The notes under the pieces are model-generated. The model worked only from the letters and a program-made list of their open reading frames with translations, searched no databases and was not told the DNA's origin. A DNA stretch of 16,815 nucleotides from an uncultured Pseudomonadota bacterium (GTDB taxonomy: Bacteria; Myxococcota_A; UBA9042; CAIXZC01), in the NCBI GenBank assembly GCA_937876385.1, contig CALFHQ010000374.1, forward strand, positions 1 to 16,815. The letters are read 5' to 3'. Shown one piece after another: positions 7,208 to 15,167 of the stretch; the first letter of the stretch is position 1, and every line of letters begins with the position of its first letter. A program made the position numbers and the translations under genes.

Positions 7208-8071
7208 TTACTTCGACTTCAAGGTGGTGGGATCCACGGGACGGCCGGCTTCCACGTCCCAGTTGCGGACAATTTTCATCGGCTTGCCCCCCTCCACACA
7301 GTTGTACTCAGCAAAATCGGTGAGCCCCAAAAGCTCACCGAGCACTTCCTCGTCCAGCAGCGCACGGCCGGTATACTCGCTCGGTTTCTGCGTCACGATA
7401 GCATATACCGAATCAGCGAGAATCTCGGGCTTGCGCCACATGGACTCGTCCCCCAGCCCAAAGTTGATGGAGGCCAGGGATTCAATGATGGTCACGGGCC
7501 ACAGCGAATTGACGCCGATGTTTTGCGCCTTCACTTCCTTCGCCAGTCCCAGTGCCAGCATTGTCATTCCAAATTTGGAGATGAAATAGCCCACTTTCCC
7601 GCCGAGAACCTCCAGGTCCACGGGGGGGGACATGTTGATGATGTGTCCCCACTTCTGCTTCATCATGTGGGGCAAGACATAGTGGGAAGCGATGAAAGAG
7701 CCCCTTACGTTGACATCCATGATCAGGTCAAACTTGTTGGGGGGCGTGTCCTTCACCGGATACCACCACAGCGCCCCGGCGTTGTTCAGGAGAATGTCCA
7801 CTCTCCCGAATTTCTCCACGGTCTGATCCACCATCGCCTTTATCTGCTCTTCATCTCGCACATCGGTTTGAATCGGCAAAGCCTCTCCACCCAATTCACG
7901 AATCTCTTCTGCCACCGTCAGAATGGTTCCTGGCAGTTTGGGGTTGGGTTCCACCGTCTTCGCTGCCAAGACAATTTTCGCCCCTTCACCAGCCAATTTC
8001 AGTGCAATGACTCGTCCAATTCCCCGGCTGGCTCCAGTGATGATTGCGACTCTTCCCTTGAGGTCTTCCAT
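7208..8071 (-). CDS. SDR-family oxidoreductase, HSDL2-like
   Basis: This 287-residue short-chain dehydrogenase has all classical parts. The nucleotide-binding TGASRGIG is at 12-19, NNAG at 96-99 and the structural Asn at 121. The catalytic Ser is in NMSPP (Ser148), followed by Tyr162 and Lys166 of YFISK. The segments AAKTVEPNPKLPGTI, TDVRDE and VNSLWP closely follow hydroxysteroid dehydrogenase-like protein 2 (HSDL2), here without the sterol-carrier domain of the animal protein. The family uses NAD(P)H on lipid-like or unknown substrates, so the substrate is open. It is cytosolic. AGGGAGAG (reverse strand, around 8076-8083) supports the ATG. It follows the propeller gene after 117 bp, with a possible promoter of its own at 8144-8172. 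Confidence 0.9.
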   Translation of the reverse strand: MEDLKGRVAIITGASRGIGRVIALKLAGEGAKIVLAAKTVEPNPKLPGTILTVAEEIRELGGEALPIQTDVRDEEQIKAMVDQTVEKFGRVDILLNNAGALWWYPVKDTPPNKFDLIMDVNVRGSFIASHYVLPHMMKQKWGHIINMSPPVDLEVLGGKVGYFISKFGMTMLALGLAKEVKAQNIGVNSLWPVTIIESLASINFGLGDESMWRKPEILADSVYAIVTQKPSEYTGRALLDEEVLGELLGLTDFAEYNCVEGGKPMKIVRNWDVEAGRPVDPTTLKSK

Positions 8072-8143
8072 GGCTCTCTCCCTGTCTTGATTTCTTCACC
8101 CTGAGCAAACGGTCGGGGGACGTGGTGTTGAAAGGCTGCTACC

Positions 8144-8172
8144 AAAGTAAGTGCTCGAGGGGGAACTTTCAA
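8144..8172 (-). promoter_or_regulatory. Putative promoter of the SDR gene
   Basis: On the reverse strand TTGAAA (8167-8172), a 17-base spacer and TACTTT (8144-8149) precede the SDR start by about 70 bp. The -10 hexamer is the same TACTTT proposed for htrA. It is only moderately like consensus, and read-through from the upstream gene remains possible. Confidence 0.35.
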
Positions 8173-8188
8173 TGCGGGGGGGCCAAAT

Positions 8189-9442
8189 TCAAGGGGTTCC
8201 CGGGAAGAAGGCTTCCATCGAAAGCCACCGGCCGACAATTCCCCAGCCGCTTCGATCCTCTCCTTGGCTCTGCCAGACTGCCAGTACGAAGTCACCGCAG
8301 ACGGCGACATCAGGGGCCGATTGCCACCCTTCACGGAAGGTGTTCACTTCCTGCTCCGGTCCGGTGGGTTGGCATCCTTCCCAGAAGCCCCTGGCTCGAA
8401 TCTCCGACCCATCCGCCTCTCCTCCCGAATCAGACCAGACCACCAGGTATCCCTTCCCTTCCACCGAGGTCACCGCCGGAGCCTGTTGGTCGCCACGCCG
8501 GTTTCCCGATACCCGAAACGCTCCCCCCGTGGGCACTCCGTCCCCTCCCAGGCAACGCCCGTAGACTCCCAACCCGTCCCCGTCGGCCCCCAAGGCCTGC
8601 CACACCACCATGCATCGGCCCTTTGAAATACAAGCAATATCCGCGGCCGAGTGACTGGCGTCCTCCATCAACGAGATGCTCCGGTCCTCCCCTGTTGTGT
8701 TCCCCTTGACGGTGAAGTAGCGAGTGCGAATTTCCCACCCGCCGTCCTCTCGCTCACTCTCCCAGGCAACCGCAAACCCTCCACCACTCAGCGGAGCGAC
8801 AGCCGGATGCATCTGGCTTCCATCCAGGTGCTGATTCACCAGGAACTCTCTGCCTCGAGGAGTCAAGTCCCCTTGAAACCAGCGAGAAGCCACGGCAAAA
8901 CCCGAATCGTCCTGGAAGAAGCTGCTCCAAACCACAACCAGCGAACGGTCAACCAGCCGGGTCACTGCAGGTTGCCATTGCCCCCCTTGCTGGTATTCGT
9001 TTAGCGACTGGATGGCCGTCGGTGCCTCCCCGGAGTGCGCCACTCGACGCATCCTCACTCCGTATCCATCGTCGTCCCCCCGTTCGTCCGCCCAAACCAC
9101 CACAGCTCCTTCCTCACCCACCACGACGGAAGCACTCCACTGTTCTCCCTCTCCGTCGGGGTCCACCGCCAAATCCTTCCTGACAACGTCTTTCCCAGCG
9201 TCGAGCCAGGCTTCTGCTACCCCGAAGGCACCCTTTGAGATGTGTTCACCGTTGTAGGAAACAACGAACTGGTTCCCGAAGCAGGAAACCGAGGGGAGGT
9301 TCTGGTCCCCGGGGCGATGGTCGACGTTCACCAGGATCTCCCCTGGACCCAGCATTGCCGGAAGCCAGTTGGATAGATCCGCCGGCACCGCAACGCTCCC
9401 CAGAGAGCCCGTGAGGGTCCAAATCAGCAGCCAGGGAATCAT
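8189..9442 (-). CDS. Secreted seven-repeat protein, predicted beta-propeller
   Basis: This 417-residue protein opens with a hydrophobic, signal-like segment (residues 1-20, ending VAVPA), though without the usual basic start. The rest is about seven repeats of some 50 residues. Each has a Pro/Ala-Val strand, then a VVVW-type strand with an acidic/Gly loop: VVSYNGEH (60), VVVWADER (114), VVVWSSFF (169), AVAWESER (224), MVVWQALG (278), LVVWSDSG (333) and LAVWQSQG (387). Seven such units predict a seven-bladed propeller, which is an inference from periodicity. Similar repeats occur in exported proteins of marine bacteria and myxobacteria, without known activity. Its ATG overlaps the stop of the hydrolase gene (ATGA, 9439-9442), so translation of the two is coupled. 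Cellular role unknown. Confidence 0.8.
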   Translation of the reverse strand: MIPWLLIWTLTGSLGSVAVPADLSNWLPAMLGPGEILVNVDHRPGDQNLPSVSCFGNQFVVSYNGEHISKGAFGVAEAWLDAGKDVVRKDLAVDPDGEGEQWSASVVVGEEGAVVVWADERGDDDGYGVRMRRVAHSGEAPTAIQSLNEYQQGGQWQPAVTRLVDRSLVVVWSSFFQDDSGFAVASRWFQGDLTPRGREFLVNQHLDGSQMHPAVAPLSGGGFAVAWESEREDGGWEIRTRYFTVKGNTTGEDRSISLMEDASHSAADIACISKGRCMVVWQALGADGDGLGVYGRCLGGDGVPTGGAFRVSGNRRGDQQAPAVTSVEGKGYLVVWSDSGGEADGSEIRARGFWEGCQPTGPEQEVNTFREGWQSAPDVAVCGDFVLAVWQSQGEDRSGWGIVGRWLSMEAFFPGTP

Positions 9443-10437
9443 GTGGAAACGGGCCCCCTCGACGACTGCATTTCTCGACAGAAGACCTCGGTGAGATCCT
9501 CACGAATCTCCGGATAGAACTCGCCGAGACCCATGTGCCCCGAAGGAAACACCGTCGTCGGGAGCGCTCCCCAGGAAGAAAGCAGAGCTTCCGTTCGAGT
9601 TGCCGGGCAGATGTCGTCGAACTCCCCCAGGTAACACCGAAGGTTGTCCGATGGAACCTGCAAAGTCGCATCTGTTTGGGGGCGAATTTGCTCCAGGGCC
9701 ATGAGAATCATCTCCTCTTCAAATCCGGCTTCCCTTGCTGCCCGCCTCTCTCCTTCGCCGGCCAGTTGCTCCCAAACCGAGTACACCGGATCCACCAGGG
9801 GGGTCAGCAGGGCCACCCCCGAAAAGCGAACTCGAAGCATGCTGTGAACAGCAACGAGCCCTCCGAGGCTGATTCCCAAAAGGAAGATCTTCTCGTATCC
9901 CTTCTCTCTCAACCCCTCGGCGAGGGCACAGACATCTGCCACCCCTTGCTCCACTGCCCGAACCGTTCGAAGAACATCCGGGGACAGGAAGTAGTCTCCG
10001 CTGCCCACGCCGGGTCTGGGGCGACGGTTCATGTGGTAAGGCAGCTCCAGGGCAAAGAGGTCCAGCCCTTGGGAGATCAACCGCCGGGCGAGGTAGTGCT
10101 GTGAATCCTTGTCGTCCATGGTGGCCCCGTGGAGGGTGATCATGGCAAACCGCCCCTTGAGCCCGTCAGCACCGGTGAAGGCATCTCCGTGAACCACATC
10201 GTTCGACTCGTAGCCGGATTCCAGGGGGCTTGCGTACCGAAAGTGTATGCGTTGTCCTCTGCCGAAGGGGGACGGAGGGTCAAGGCGAGGTCGCACGCCA
10301 GAAGCCCAGGGAATTCGCAAGTGGAGAGGGGTGTCCAGCCATTGAAGAAGGTCGTTTGGTGTATGGTGGATGGGTGCCGGTGCGCGCTGTCTGAGAAACT
10401 CCACGGCCGAACGGTCCAGCAGCTTGTGTTCGTACAC
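9439..10437 (-). CDS. Alpha/beta-hydrolase fold protein
   Basis: This 332-residue enzyme has the hydrolase-fold landmarks: an oxyanion-loop LHG (102-104), the nucleophile elbow GISLGG (Ser190), an acid in GEFDDI (Asp274 or 275) and the catalytic His301 in PSGHMGL. LDLFALELPYHMNRRP (125-140) resembles the LPYHxxRRP segment of ABHD18-like hydrolases. About 95 N-terminal residues precede the fold. There is no signal peptide, so it should be cytosolic. The substrate cannot be told from sequence; an ester or thioester is the usual guess. The start is GTG, supported by CAGGTG (reverse strand, 10445-10450) six to seven bases upstream. It overlaps the following propeller gene by 4 bp. Confidence 0.85.
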   Translation of the reverse strand: MYEHKLLDRSAVEFLRQRAPAPIHHTPNDLLQWLDTPLHLRIPWASGVRPRLDPPSPFGRGQRIHFRYASPLESGYESNDVVHGDAFTGADGLKGRFAMITLHGATMDDKDSQHYLARRLISQGLDLFALELPYHMNRRPRPGVGSGDYFLSPDVLRTVRAVEQGVADVCALAEGLREKGYEKIFLLGISLGGLVAVHSMLRVRFSGVALLTPLVDPVYSVWEQLAGEGERRAAREAGFEEEMILMALEQIRPQTDATLQVPSDNLRCYLGEFDDICPATRTEALLSSWGALPTTVFPSGHMGLGEFYPEIREDLTEVFCREMQSSRGPVST

Positions 10438-10505
10438 CTTTTTTCACCTGAACTCAGGAATCTGTTGAGAATTTCATGTAGGTATCGGGTTCTGGTTCTC
10501 CGTCG

Positions 10506-10907
10506 TCAGTGTTGACGCCGTCTTCGATTGCAGAGAACCATCGCATCGCCGTTTCCCTTCCAAGTCACTTCCCGGTGCAAATTGACCAGGCGGACCAAAA
10601 CATCTGGAAGAGTGATACTGCCCCGTGAGTCGACTTCCACTTGTTTGCAGTGGGACAACATGGAGAGTTGCACTCCCGAAAGCCGGCCGGTGGGTTCGTG
10701 CTTCGCCAGTTGGCTTACCCACCGATTGAACTGTTCGGTCGTCCTGAGTTCCAACGCACCACCACTCAATGCGGGGCTGCACATCAACACAGGGTTCTCC
10801 TCGGTCATCTCCATGAGGGTTCGACGCCACGGCGCTGGCACGACTACACGAAACCGGTCATCCAACACGCGGTCGAATTCCCCCGACATTCGAGTCTGAC
10901 TTGCCAT
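10506..10907 (-). CDS. MraZ-like double AbrB/SpoVT-fold protein
   Basis: This 133-residue protein has the two-repeat layout of MraZ, the DNA-binding regulator that normally opens the division and cell-wall (dcw) cluster. Repeat one is at about residues 8-31 (MSGEFDRVLDDRFRVVVP) and repeat two at about 88-110 (KQVEVDSRGSITLPDVL). The linker contains FNRWVSQLAKHEPTGR, typical of the family. Both basic DNA-contact motifs are altered: the usual D-x-K/R-G-R reads DDRFR in repeat one, and DSRGS in repeat two. It ends in a basic tail (NRRRRQH). AAGGAA at 10915-10920 supports the start; the later Met7 has no ribosome binding site. It lies 34 bp after clpB and far from any dcw gene in view, so it may be a regulator with a different target. 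Confidence 0.75.
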   Translation of the reverse strand: MASQTRMSGEFDRVLDDRFRVVVPAPWRRTLMEMTEENPVLMCSPALSGGALELRTTEQFNRWVSQLAKHEPTGRLSGVQLSMLSHCKQVEVDSRGSITLPDVLVRLVNLHREVTWKGNGDAMVLCNRRRRQH

Positions 10908-10941
10908 CAGCCATTTCCTTGCCCAGGAAAGCGGTTCATTC

Positions 10942-13545
10942 CTAAGGGTCCGGCAGAGTCTCTTTTGGCTCGGCCGAGAAGGAAAGCTCGCCCCCTGTAG
11001 CTCCTACGTTCACAATAGACACTGGGCTAATTTCTCCCTCCAGTATCTTCATTGCAAGGGGATCCATCAACAGCTTTTGAATCGTTCGCTTGAGCGGACG
11101 CGCTCCAAAGGCCGGGTCCCAGCCCCTCTCGGCCAGCAGTTCCACCGCCTCAGCCGTGGGGTTGAGCATGAATCCACGCTCTTTGATCTGGCTGTTAATC
11201 TGTCGAATTTGGATTCGGACGATGGGCGCCAAATCCTCTCGACGCAGCCGGTTGAACACCACAGTTTCGTCCAATCGGTTGATGAACTCGGGGGCAAAAT
11301 GCGTCCGTAGGATTTCGCCGACTCGCTCTGGGAGGTTGGCTTCGGCATCCGATTCCATGTCGATGATCTGCTGACTGCCCAGGTTCGAAGTCATCACGAT
11401 GAGGGTGTTCTTGAAGTCCACGATGCGACCCATTCCGTCGGTCAAGCGGCCGTCGTCAAAGACCTGGAGGAGGACGTTCAGGACCTCCTTGTGGGCCTTC
11501 TCCACCTCATCAAAGAGAACAACACTGTAAGGCCTCCGGCGAACCGACTCGGTGAGCTGCCCACCTTCTTCATGCCCCACATACCCGGGAGGAGAACCGA
11601 TGAGACGACTCACAGAGTGCTTCTCCATGTACTCCGACATGTCCACTCGATGGATGGCCCGTTCGTCATTAAACAGGAACTCGGCCAGAGCTTTCACCAG
11701 TTCGGTTTTTCCAACCCCGGTGGGCCCCATAAACAGGAAGACTCCCATGGGACGGTTGGGATCCTGAAGCCCCGAACGGGCTCGACGCACCGCCCTCGAG
11801 ATCGAGGAGATAGCACGTTCCTGGTGAACCACCCGGCGGCTGAGGTTCTCCTCCATCTTCAAGAGCTTCTCCGTCTCACCAGCCAACATCCGACTCACCG
11901 GAATTCCGGTCCACAACGAAACCACCGAAGCGATGTCCTCTTCATCTACTTCTTCCTTGAGCATCTTGCGCTCACGCTGAATCTCCTCCAGCCTCTTCTG
12001 TTCTGCATCAAGGTCCAGCATCAACTGAGGAATCTCTCCGTGCTGCAAGCGACTCAGAACTTCGTAGTCAGCCTGGCGGGTTGCCGTCTCCACCTCATTT
12101 CGCTTCTCGTCCAACTTCTCCTTGATCTCTCGGATCGCCTGAATAGAGCGTTTCTCAGACTCGTAGTGAGCCCGAAGAGTGGACAACTCTTCCTTGAGCT
12201 CACCCATCTCCAGGACGAGGCTCTCGAGGGCCTTCTTTCCCGATGCCGTGTCCTCCTGGTTCAACACCTGCCACTCCACTTCCAGTTGAACCAAGCGACG
12301 CTCCAACTCATCAATGACCAGAGGCTTCGAGTCGATCTCCGTTCTCAGACGAGCCGCGGCCTCGTCGATGAGGTCAATGGCCTTGTCTGGAAGTTTCCTC
12401 CCCGTAAGGTAGCGGCTGGAGAGCCGGGCAGCGGCCACCAAAGCGCTGTCCTTGATCTTCACCCCGTGGTGAATCTCGTACTTCTCCTTGATGCCCCGCA
12501 AGATGCTGATGGAGTCCTCCACCGACGGTTCCCCGACAAAAACCGGCTGAAATCGCCGCTCCAGGGCGGGATCTTTCTCTATTTTCTTTCGAAACTCGTC
12601 CAAGGTCGTCGCACCAATGCAATGCAACTCCCCCCTCGCCAACACCGGCTTCAACATGTTGCTGGCGTCCAAAGAACCTTCCGCTCCTCCAGCCCCAACC
12701 ACCGTGTGAATCTCATCAATGAACAACAGGATCTGCCCCTGGGATTGGGTCACTTCCTTCAGTACTGCCTTGAAACGCTCCTCGAATTCTCCACGATACT
12801 TACTCCCGGCAACCAGGGCACCCATGTCCAAAGCAAGGACTCGCTTGCCCTTGAGCCCCTCGGGGACGTCTTCAGCAACAATTCGCTGGGCCAACCCCTC
12901 GGCGATTGCCGTCTTTCCCACGCCGGGCTCCCCAATCAAGACCGGATTGTTCTTCTTGCGCCGGGAGATCACCTGGATGGTCCGACGGATCTCCTCATCT
13001 CGACCGATGATGGGGTCAAGCTTCCCTTCCCGGGCCGCCCGCGTGAGATCGTGGGTGTACTTGTCCAGTGTCTTGAAGGTCCCTTCCGGTTCGTCGCTGG
13101 TCACCCGCTGATTTCCTCGAAGCTGCTTCAACGCGATGAGGACTCGGTCTCCGGACACTCCCAGGGAATTCAGCAGTCGCCCGACATCCCCTTTCGTCTC
13201 CACCAACCCCAACAGCAAGTGCTCGGTGGAGATGTACTCATCGGTGAGCTTTCCCGCTTCTTTCTCGGCCCCTTTCAAGACCCCCTGAAGCTCCTTTGAC
13301 GCGGCAGCTTCCCGCCCCTCCTGCAAGACAGGAAGTTGCTCCAACAAGGTTCGCAACCGGGCAGACAAGGTCGCTGTCTCCACCTCCAACAAACTCAACA
13401 TGGAGGGCACCAGGCTGTCTTCCTGCTTGAGCAGAACCGTCAACAGGTGCTGAGGTTCCACCTCGGGATTTCGATTCGATCCAGCCAACTGAAAAGAGCC
13501 CAGCAAGGCCTCACGAGCCTTGATCGTATAGTTATCCATTCTCAT
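10942..13545 (-). CDS. clpB: ATP-dependent disaggregase ClpB
   Basis: ClpB is the cytosolic Hsp100 ring that extracts proteins from aggregates with DnaK/DnaJ/GrpE. From the chosen start the protein has 867 residues, the normal length. Domains in order: Clp N-domain (to about 145), NBD1 with Walker A GEPGVGKT (205-212) and Walker B LLFIDEIH (273-280), the coiled-coil middle domain (about 395-530), and NBD2 with Walker A GPTGVGKT (607-614) and Walker B VVLFDEVEKAH (675-685). The C-terminal GARPLKRTI sensor-2 region follows. The pore loop GSKYRGEFEER and SPPGYVG are intact. A start at 13593 is possible but would overlap htrA by 47 bp. The ATG at 13545 lies one base after the htrA stop, eight bases after GGAGG, and gives the typical MRMDNYTIKAREAL beginning. 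Confidence 0.96.
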   Translation of the reverse strand: MRMDNYTIKAREALLGSFQLAGSNRNPEVEPQHLLTVLLKQEDSLVPSMLSLLEVETATLSARLRTLLEQLPVLQEGREAAASKELQGVLKGAEKEAGKLTDEYISTEHLLLGLVETKGDVGRLLNSLGVSGDRVLIALKQLRGNQRVTSDEPEGTFKTLDKYTHDLTRAAREGKLDPIIGRDEEIRRTIQVISRRKKNNPVLIGEPGVGKTAIAEGLAQRIVAEDVPEGLKGKRVLALDMGALVAGSKYRGEFEERFKAVLKEVTQSQGQILLFIDEIHTVVGAGGAEGSLDASNMLKPVLARGELHCIGATTLDEFRKKIEKDPALERRFQPVFVGEPSVEDSISILRGIKEKYEIHHGVKIKDSALVAAARLSSRYLTGRKLPDKAIDLIDEAAARLRTEIDSKPLVIDELERRLVQLEVEWQVLNQEDTASGKKALESLVLEMGELKEELSTLRAHYESEKRSIQAIREIKEKLDEKRNEVETATRQADYEVLSRLQHGEIPQLMLDLDAEQKRLEEIQRERKMLKEEVDEEDIASVVSLWTGIPVSRMLAGETEKLLKMEENLSRRVVHQERAISSISRAVRRARSGLQDPNRPMGVFLFMGPTGVGKTELVKALAEFLFNDERAIHRVDMSEYMEKHSVSRLIGSPPGYVGHEEGGQLTESVRRRPYSVVLFDEVEKAHKEVLNVLLQVFDDGRLTDGMGRIVDFKNTLIVMTSNLGSQQIIDMESDAEANLPERVGEILRTHFAPEFINRLDETVVFNRLRREDLAPIVRIQIRQINSQIKERGFMLNPTAEAVELLAERGWDPAFGARPLKRTIQKLLMDPLAMKILEGEISPVSIVNVGATGGELSFSAEPKETLPDP

Positions 13546-13546
13546 G

Positions 13547-14806
13547 TCATTGTCCTCCCGTGTCGGATTGAGCCAACTCCCGAGCTTCCTCAAGGAACAG
13601 ATCCAATTCCATCACATTTCCATTTCTGGCCAGAACGAACCGCGCCGGCTCGTCCACCCCATGGATGGCGATGCTCCACCGCAACTTCTCCACGTCCTCG
13701 ACCGTTCCACCATCAAACTGAAGGATGACATCTCCCGGTTGGAACCCCACCTTGTAGGCCGGCGATTCGGGCACCACGCCAACGACTTCGATCTGCCCAT
13801 CTCGACGCAGAATCTGAATCCCCAGCCAGGTTCGCTTCAGTTTTCGATACTTCACCAGGTGCTCTTGCACCACCGATGCCATGGACATTGGAATGGCGAA
13901 CCCGATGCGATCGGCCTCTTTGTCCAAGGCAGCACACATCCCCACCACCCGACCGTTGCGGTCCACCAGGGGCCCTCCGGAGTTCCCCTGGTTGATGGCA
14001 GCATCGGTTTGAATGAAGTCCGAATAGCCAACCTGATCCCAAAGCTCCTCGGAGCGATTCACGGCGCTGATGATCCCTTTGGTGGCTGAAAACTCCAGCC
14101 CCAACGGGTTTCCGATGGCCAACACCCAGCGCCCGGGCTTCACCCGAGACGCAGGAGCGGGGAGAAGCGGGAGTACCGGCTTTTTCAGAAATGCTCTGAC
14201 CACGGCCACATCGGTGAGTTCATCCAATCCGAGGACTGTTCCCTCAACCTTCTGCCCATCTCGCGTGAACACCTCCACACGTTGGGCATCCCGAACGACG
14301 TGGGCGTTGGTCAAAATGAGGTTTGGTCCCCCAAAGAAGAAGCCCGTACCCAACCCCGGACGTTCTCCCTTTCGATACACCACGAGCTTCACAACCCGGT
14401 CCACCGTCTCTGCGTAAACTTGAGCGAAGTTCGGGAGTCGCCCTTCTTCCCCCTCGGTGTTCTCCTCCTCCGGGGGAACGCTCTCAGAGATCCCCTCGGC
14501 ATCAGGGGGCAGCTCCAGCGCTACCGACCTGGGAATTGGTGGGGCGGTTGGTTTCGACACCCTGCCAATCACCCCGGAATCCACCTTTGCATCCCCAGGC
14601 TGTCCATCGGGCAACGCCATCGCTGTCACATCGGAACTTCTGGAAGACAGGGGGCGGGCTTTGACCACCACTCGTCTCTTCACCTTCGGCTTTGATTCCG
14701 GCCCCTGGCAGCCTCCCAGCGCAACGGCCAACCCCAACAACAGGAACAAGAAGACCAGTCCCGTACCACTTTGGGCGAGGGGGTGTGGAGAGATTCTCAG
14801 CGTCAT
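13547..14806 (-). CDS. HtrA/DegP-family serine protease, lipoprotein with one PDZ domain
   Basis: This 419-residue trypsin-fold protease is exported as a lipoprotein: hydrophobic segment at 16-32 and lipobox ALGGC with Cys33. A Pro/Ser/Glu-rich linker (about 34-125) separates the anchor from the protease. The triad is complete: His169 in TNAHVV, Asp199 in ELTDVAVV and Ser276 in GNSGGPL. AIGNPLG (230-236) is also typical. One PDZ domain fills the C-terminus (about 325-405; WLGIQI, GFQPGDVILQFDG), so it is DegS-like in having one PDZ but differs in lipid anchoring. HtrA proteases degrade misfolded envelope proteins or start stress signalling. GGGAG (14812-14816) supports the start. It heads a unit with clpB, one base apart, behind a promoter at 14866-14893. 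Confidence 0.92.
   Translation of the reverse strand: MTLRISPHPLAQSGTGLVFLFLLLGLAVALGGCQGPESKPKVKRRVVVKARPLSSRSSDVTAMALPDGQPGDAKVDSGVIGRVSKPTAPPIPRSVALELPPDAEGISESVPPEEENTEGEEGRLPNFAQVYAETVDRVVKLVVYRKGERPGLGTGFFFGGPNLILTNAHVVRDAQRVEVFTRDGQKVEGTVLGLDELTDVAVVRAFLKKPVLPLLPAPASRVKPGRWVLAIGNPLGLEFSATKGIISAVNRSEELWDQVGYSDFIQTDAAINQGNSGGPLVDRNGRVVGMCAALDKEADRIGFAIPMSMASVVQEHLVKYRKLKRTWLGIQILRRDGQIEVVGVVPESPAYKVGFQPGDVILQFDGGTVEDVEKLRWSIAIHGVDEPARFVLARNGNVMELDLFLEEARELAQSDTGGQ
13554..13558 (-). promoter_or_regulatory. Ribosome binding site that sets the clpB start
   Basis: GGAGG on the reverse strand lies within the last codons of htrA, eight bases before the ATG at 13545. Its position decides for the shorter ClpB start and implies translation coupled to htrA. 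Confidence 0.7.
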
Positions 14807-14865
14807 CGGGACTCCCGGTCTTGGGGGGTGGGGCAGAGCGATCTGTGCCCTCCATTCATGGCGTT

Positions 14866-14893
14866 AAAGTATTGTAGGGAGGGGCTGTGTCAA
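14866..14893 (-). promoter_or_regulatory. Putative promoter of htrA-clpB
   Basis: On the reverse strand a perfect TTGACA (14888-14893) is followed after 16 bases by TACTTT (14866-14871), about 60 bp before the htrA ATG. The -35 is consensus and the -10 is weak. I looked for a CIRCE operator and a sigma32-type promoter here and saw neither. Confidence 0.45.
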
Positions 14894-15003
14894 GGTGACA
14901 CTGGACTCCAAAGAAGGAGCCGGTTAGAATCGCTGGCTGGCTCGATTCTGGAAAAACTATCAGCCAGAGAAGTCACTAAACAGGATCTTGTTGATTCACA
15001 ATC

Positions 15004-15150
15004 AAACAGGGTCAGGTTGGCCAGTGAGCGCCCCGGAAGCAAGGAAGTCGGTGCAGATGGTGGCGCAGGCGTACATATGGTACTTCGAGCAAGCCATCAG
15101 GCGACTGACGCAGCATACGGGGATGATCGCTGGGCAAGATGACCCTGTTT
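15004..15150. mobile_element. 147-bp MITE-like element with 34-bp imperfect terminal inverted repeats
   Basis: AAACAGGGTCA at 15004-15014 recurs inverted at 15140-15150. Aligning 15004-15037 with the reverse complement of 15117-15150 gives 25 of 34 identical bases, so the ends form long imperfect inverted repeats. The interior codes for nothing convincing. A related AAACAGGATC lies just outside at 14978-14987, and the right-end sequence recurs beyond rloB at 5320-5334. This fits a small non-autonomous mobile repeat; a folded RNA or a binding-site array is also possible. It ends next to the ribosome binding site of the following gene. No target-site duplication is obvious. Confidence 0.45.
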
Positions 15151-15167
15151 AGAGGAGCAACCAAGGC

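Larger units (their letters stand above)
14807..15167. other. 361-bp gene-free region between divergent htrA and membrane-protein genes
   Basis: The stretch holds the htrA promoter near its left end and the inverted-repeat element in its right half. Between them (14894-14977) I see no clear feature. A frame at 14771-15142 is open but overlaps the htrA start antisense, lacks any domain and ends in the repeat, so I do not call it a gene. I found no strong promoter for the rightward gene; it may use the repeat element or the region around 14960-15000. Confidence 0.6.

Noticed and set aside
6611..8104. A 497-codon open frame on the + strand opposite the lipoprotein and SDR genes
   Set aside because: It spans two well-supported genes and their promoter antisense, with Ser/Pro- and His-rich composition typical of shadow frames.
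11491..13299. A 602-codon open frame on the + strand opposite clpB
   Set aside because: It is the antisense shadow of a strongly conserved clpB gene in G+C-rich DNA, with no domain of its own.
14807..14900. Heat-shock control (CIRCE or sigma32-type promoter) upstream of htrA-clpB
   Set aside because: No TTAGCACTC-type inverted repeat is present, and CTTGAC is followed by CCC at the wrong spacing for sigma32.
14927..15151. A frame ending GQDDPV-stop that reads through the small inverted-repeat element
   Set aside because: It has no start with a ribosome binding site, no recognised domain, and its C-terminus is just the repeat end.
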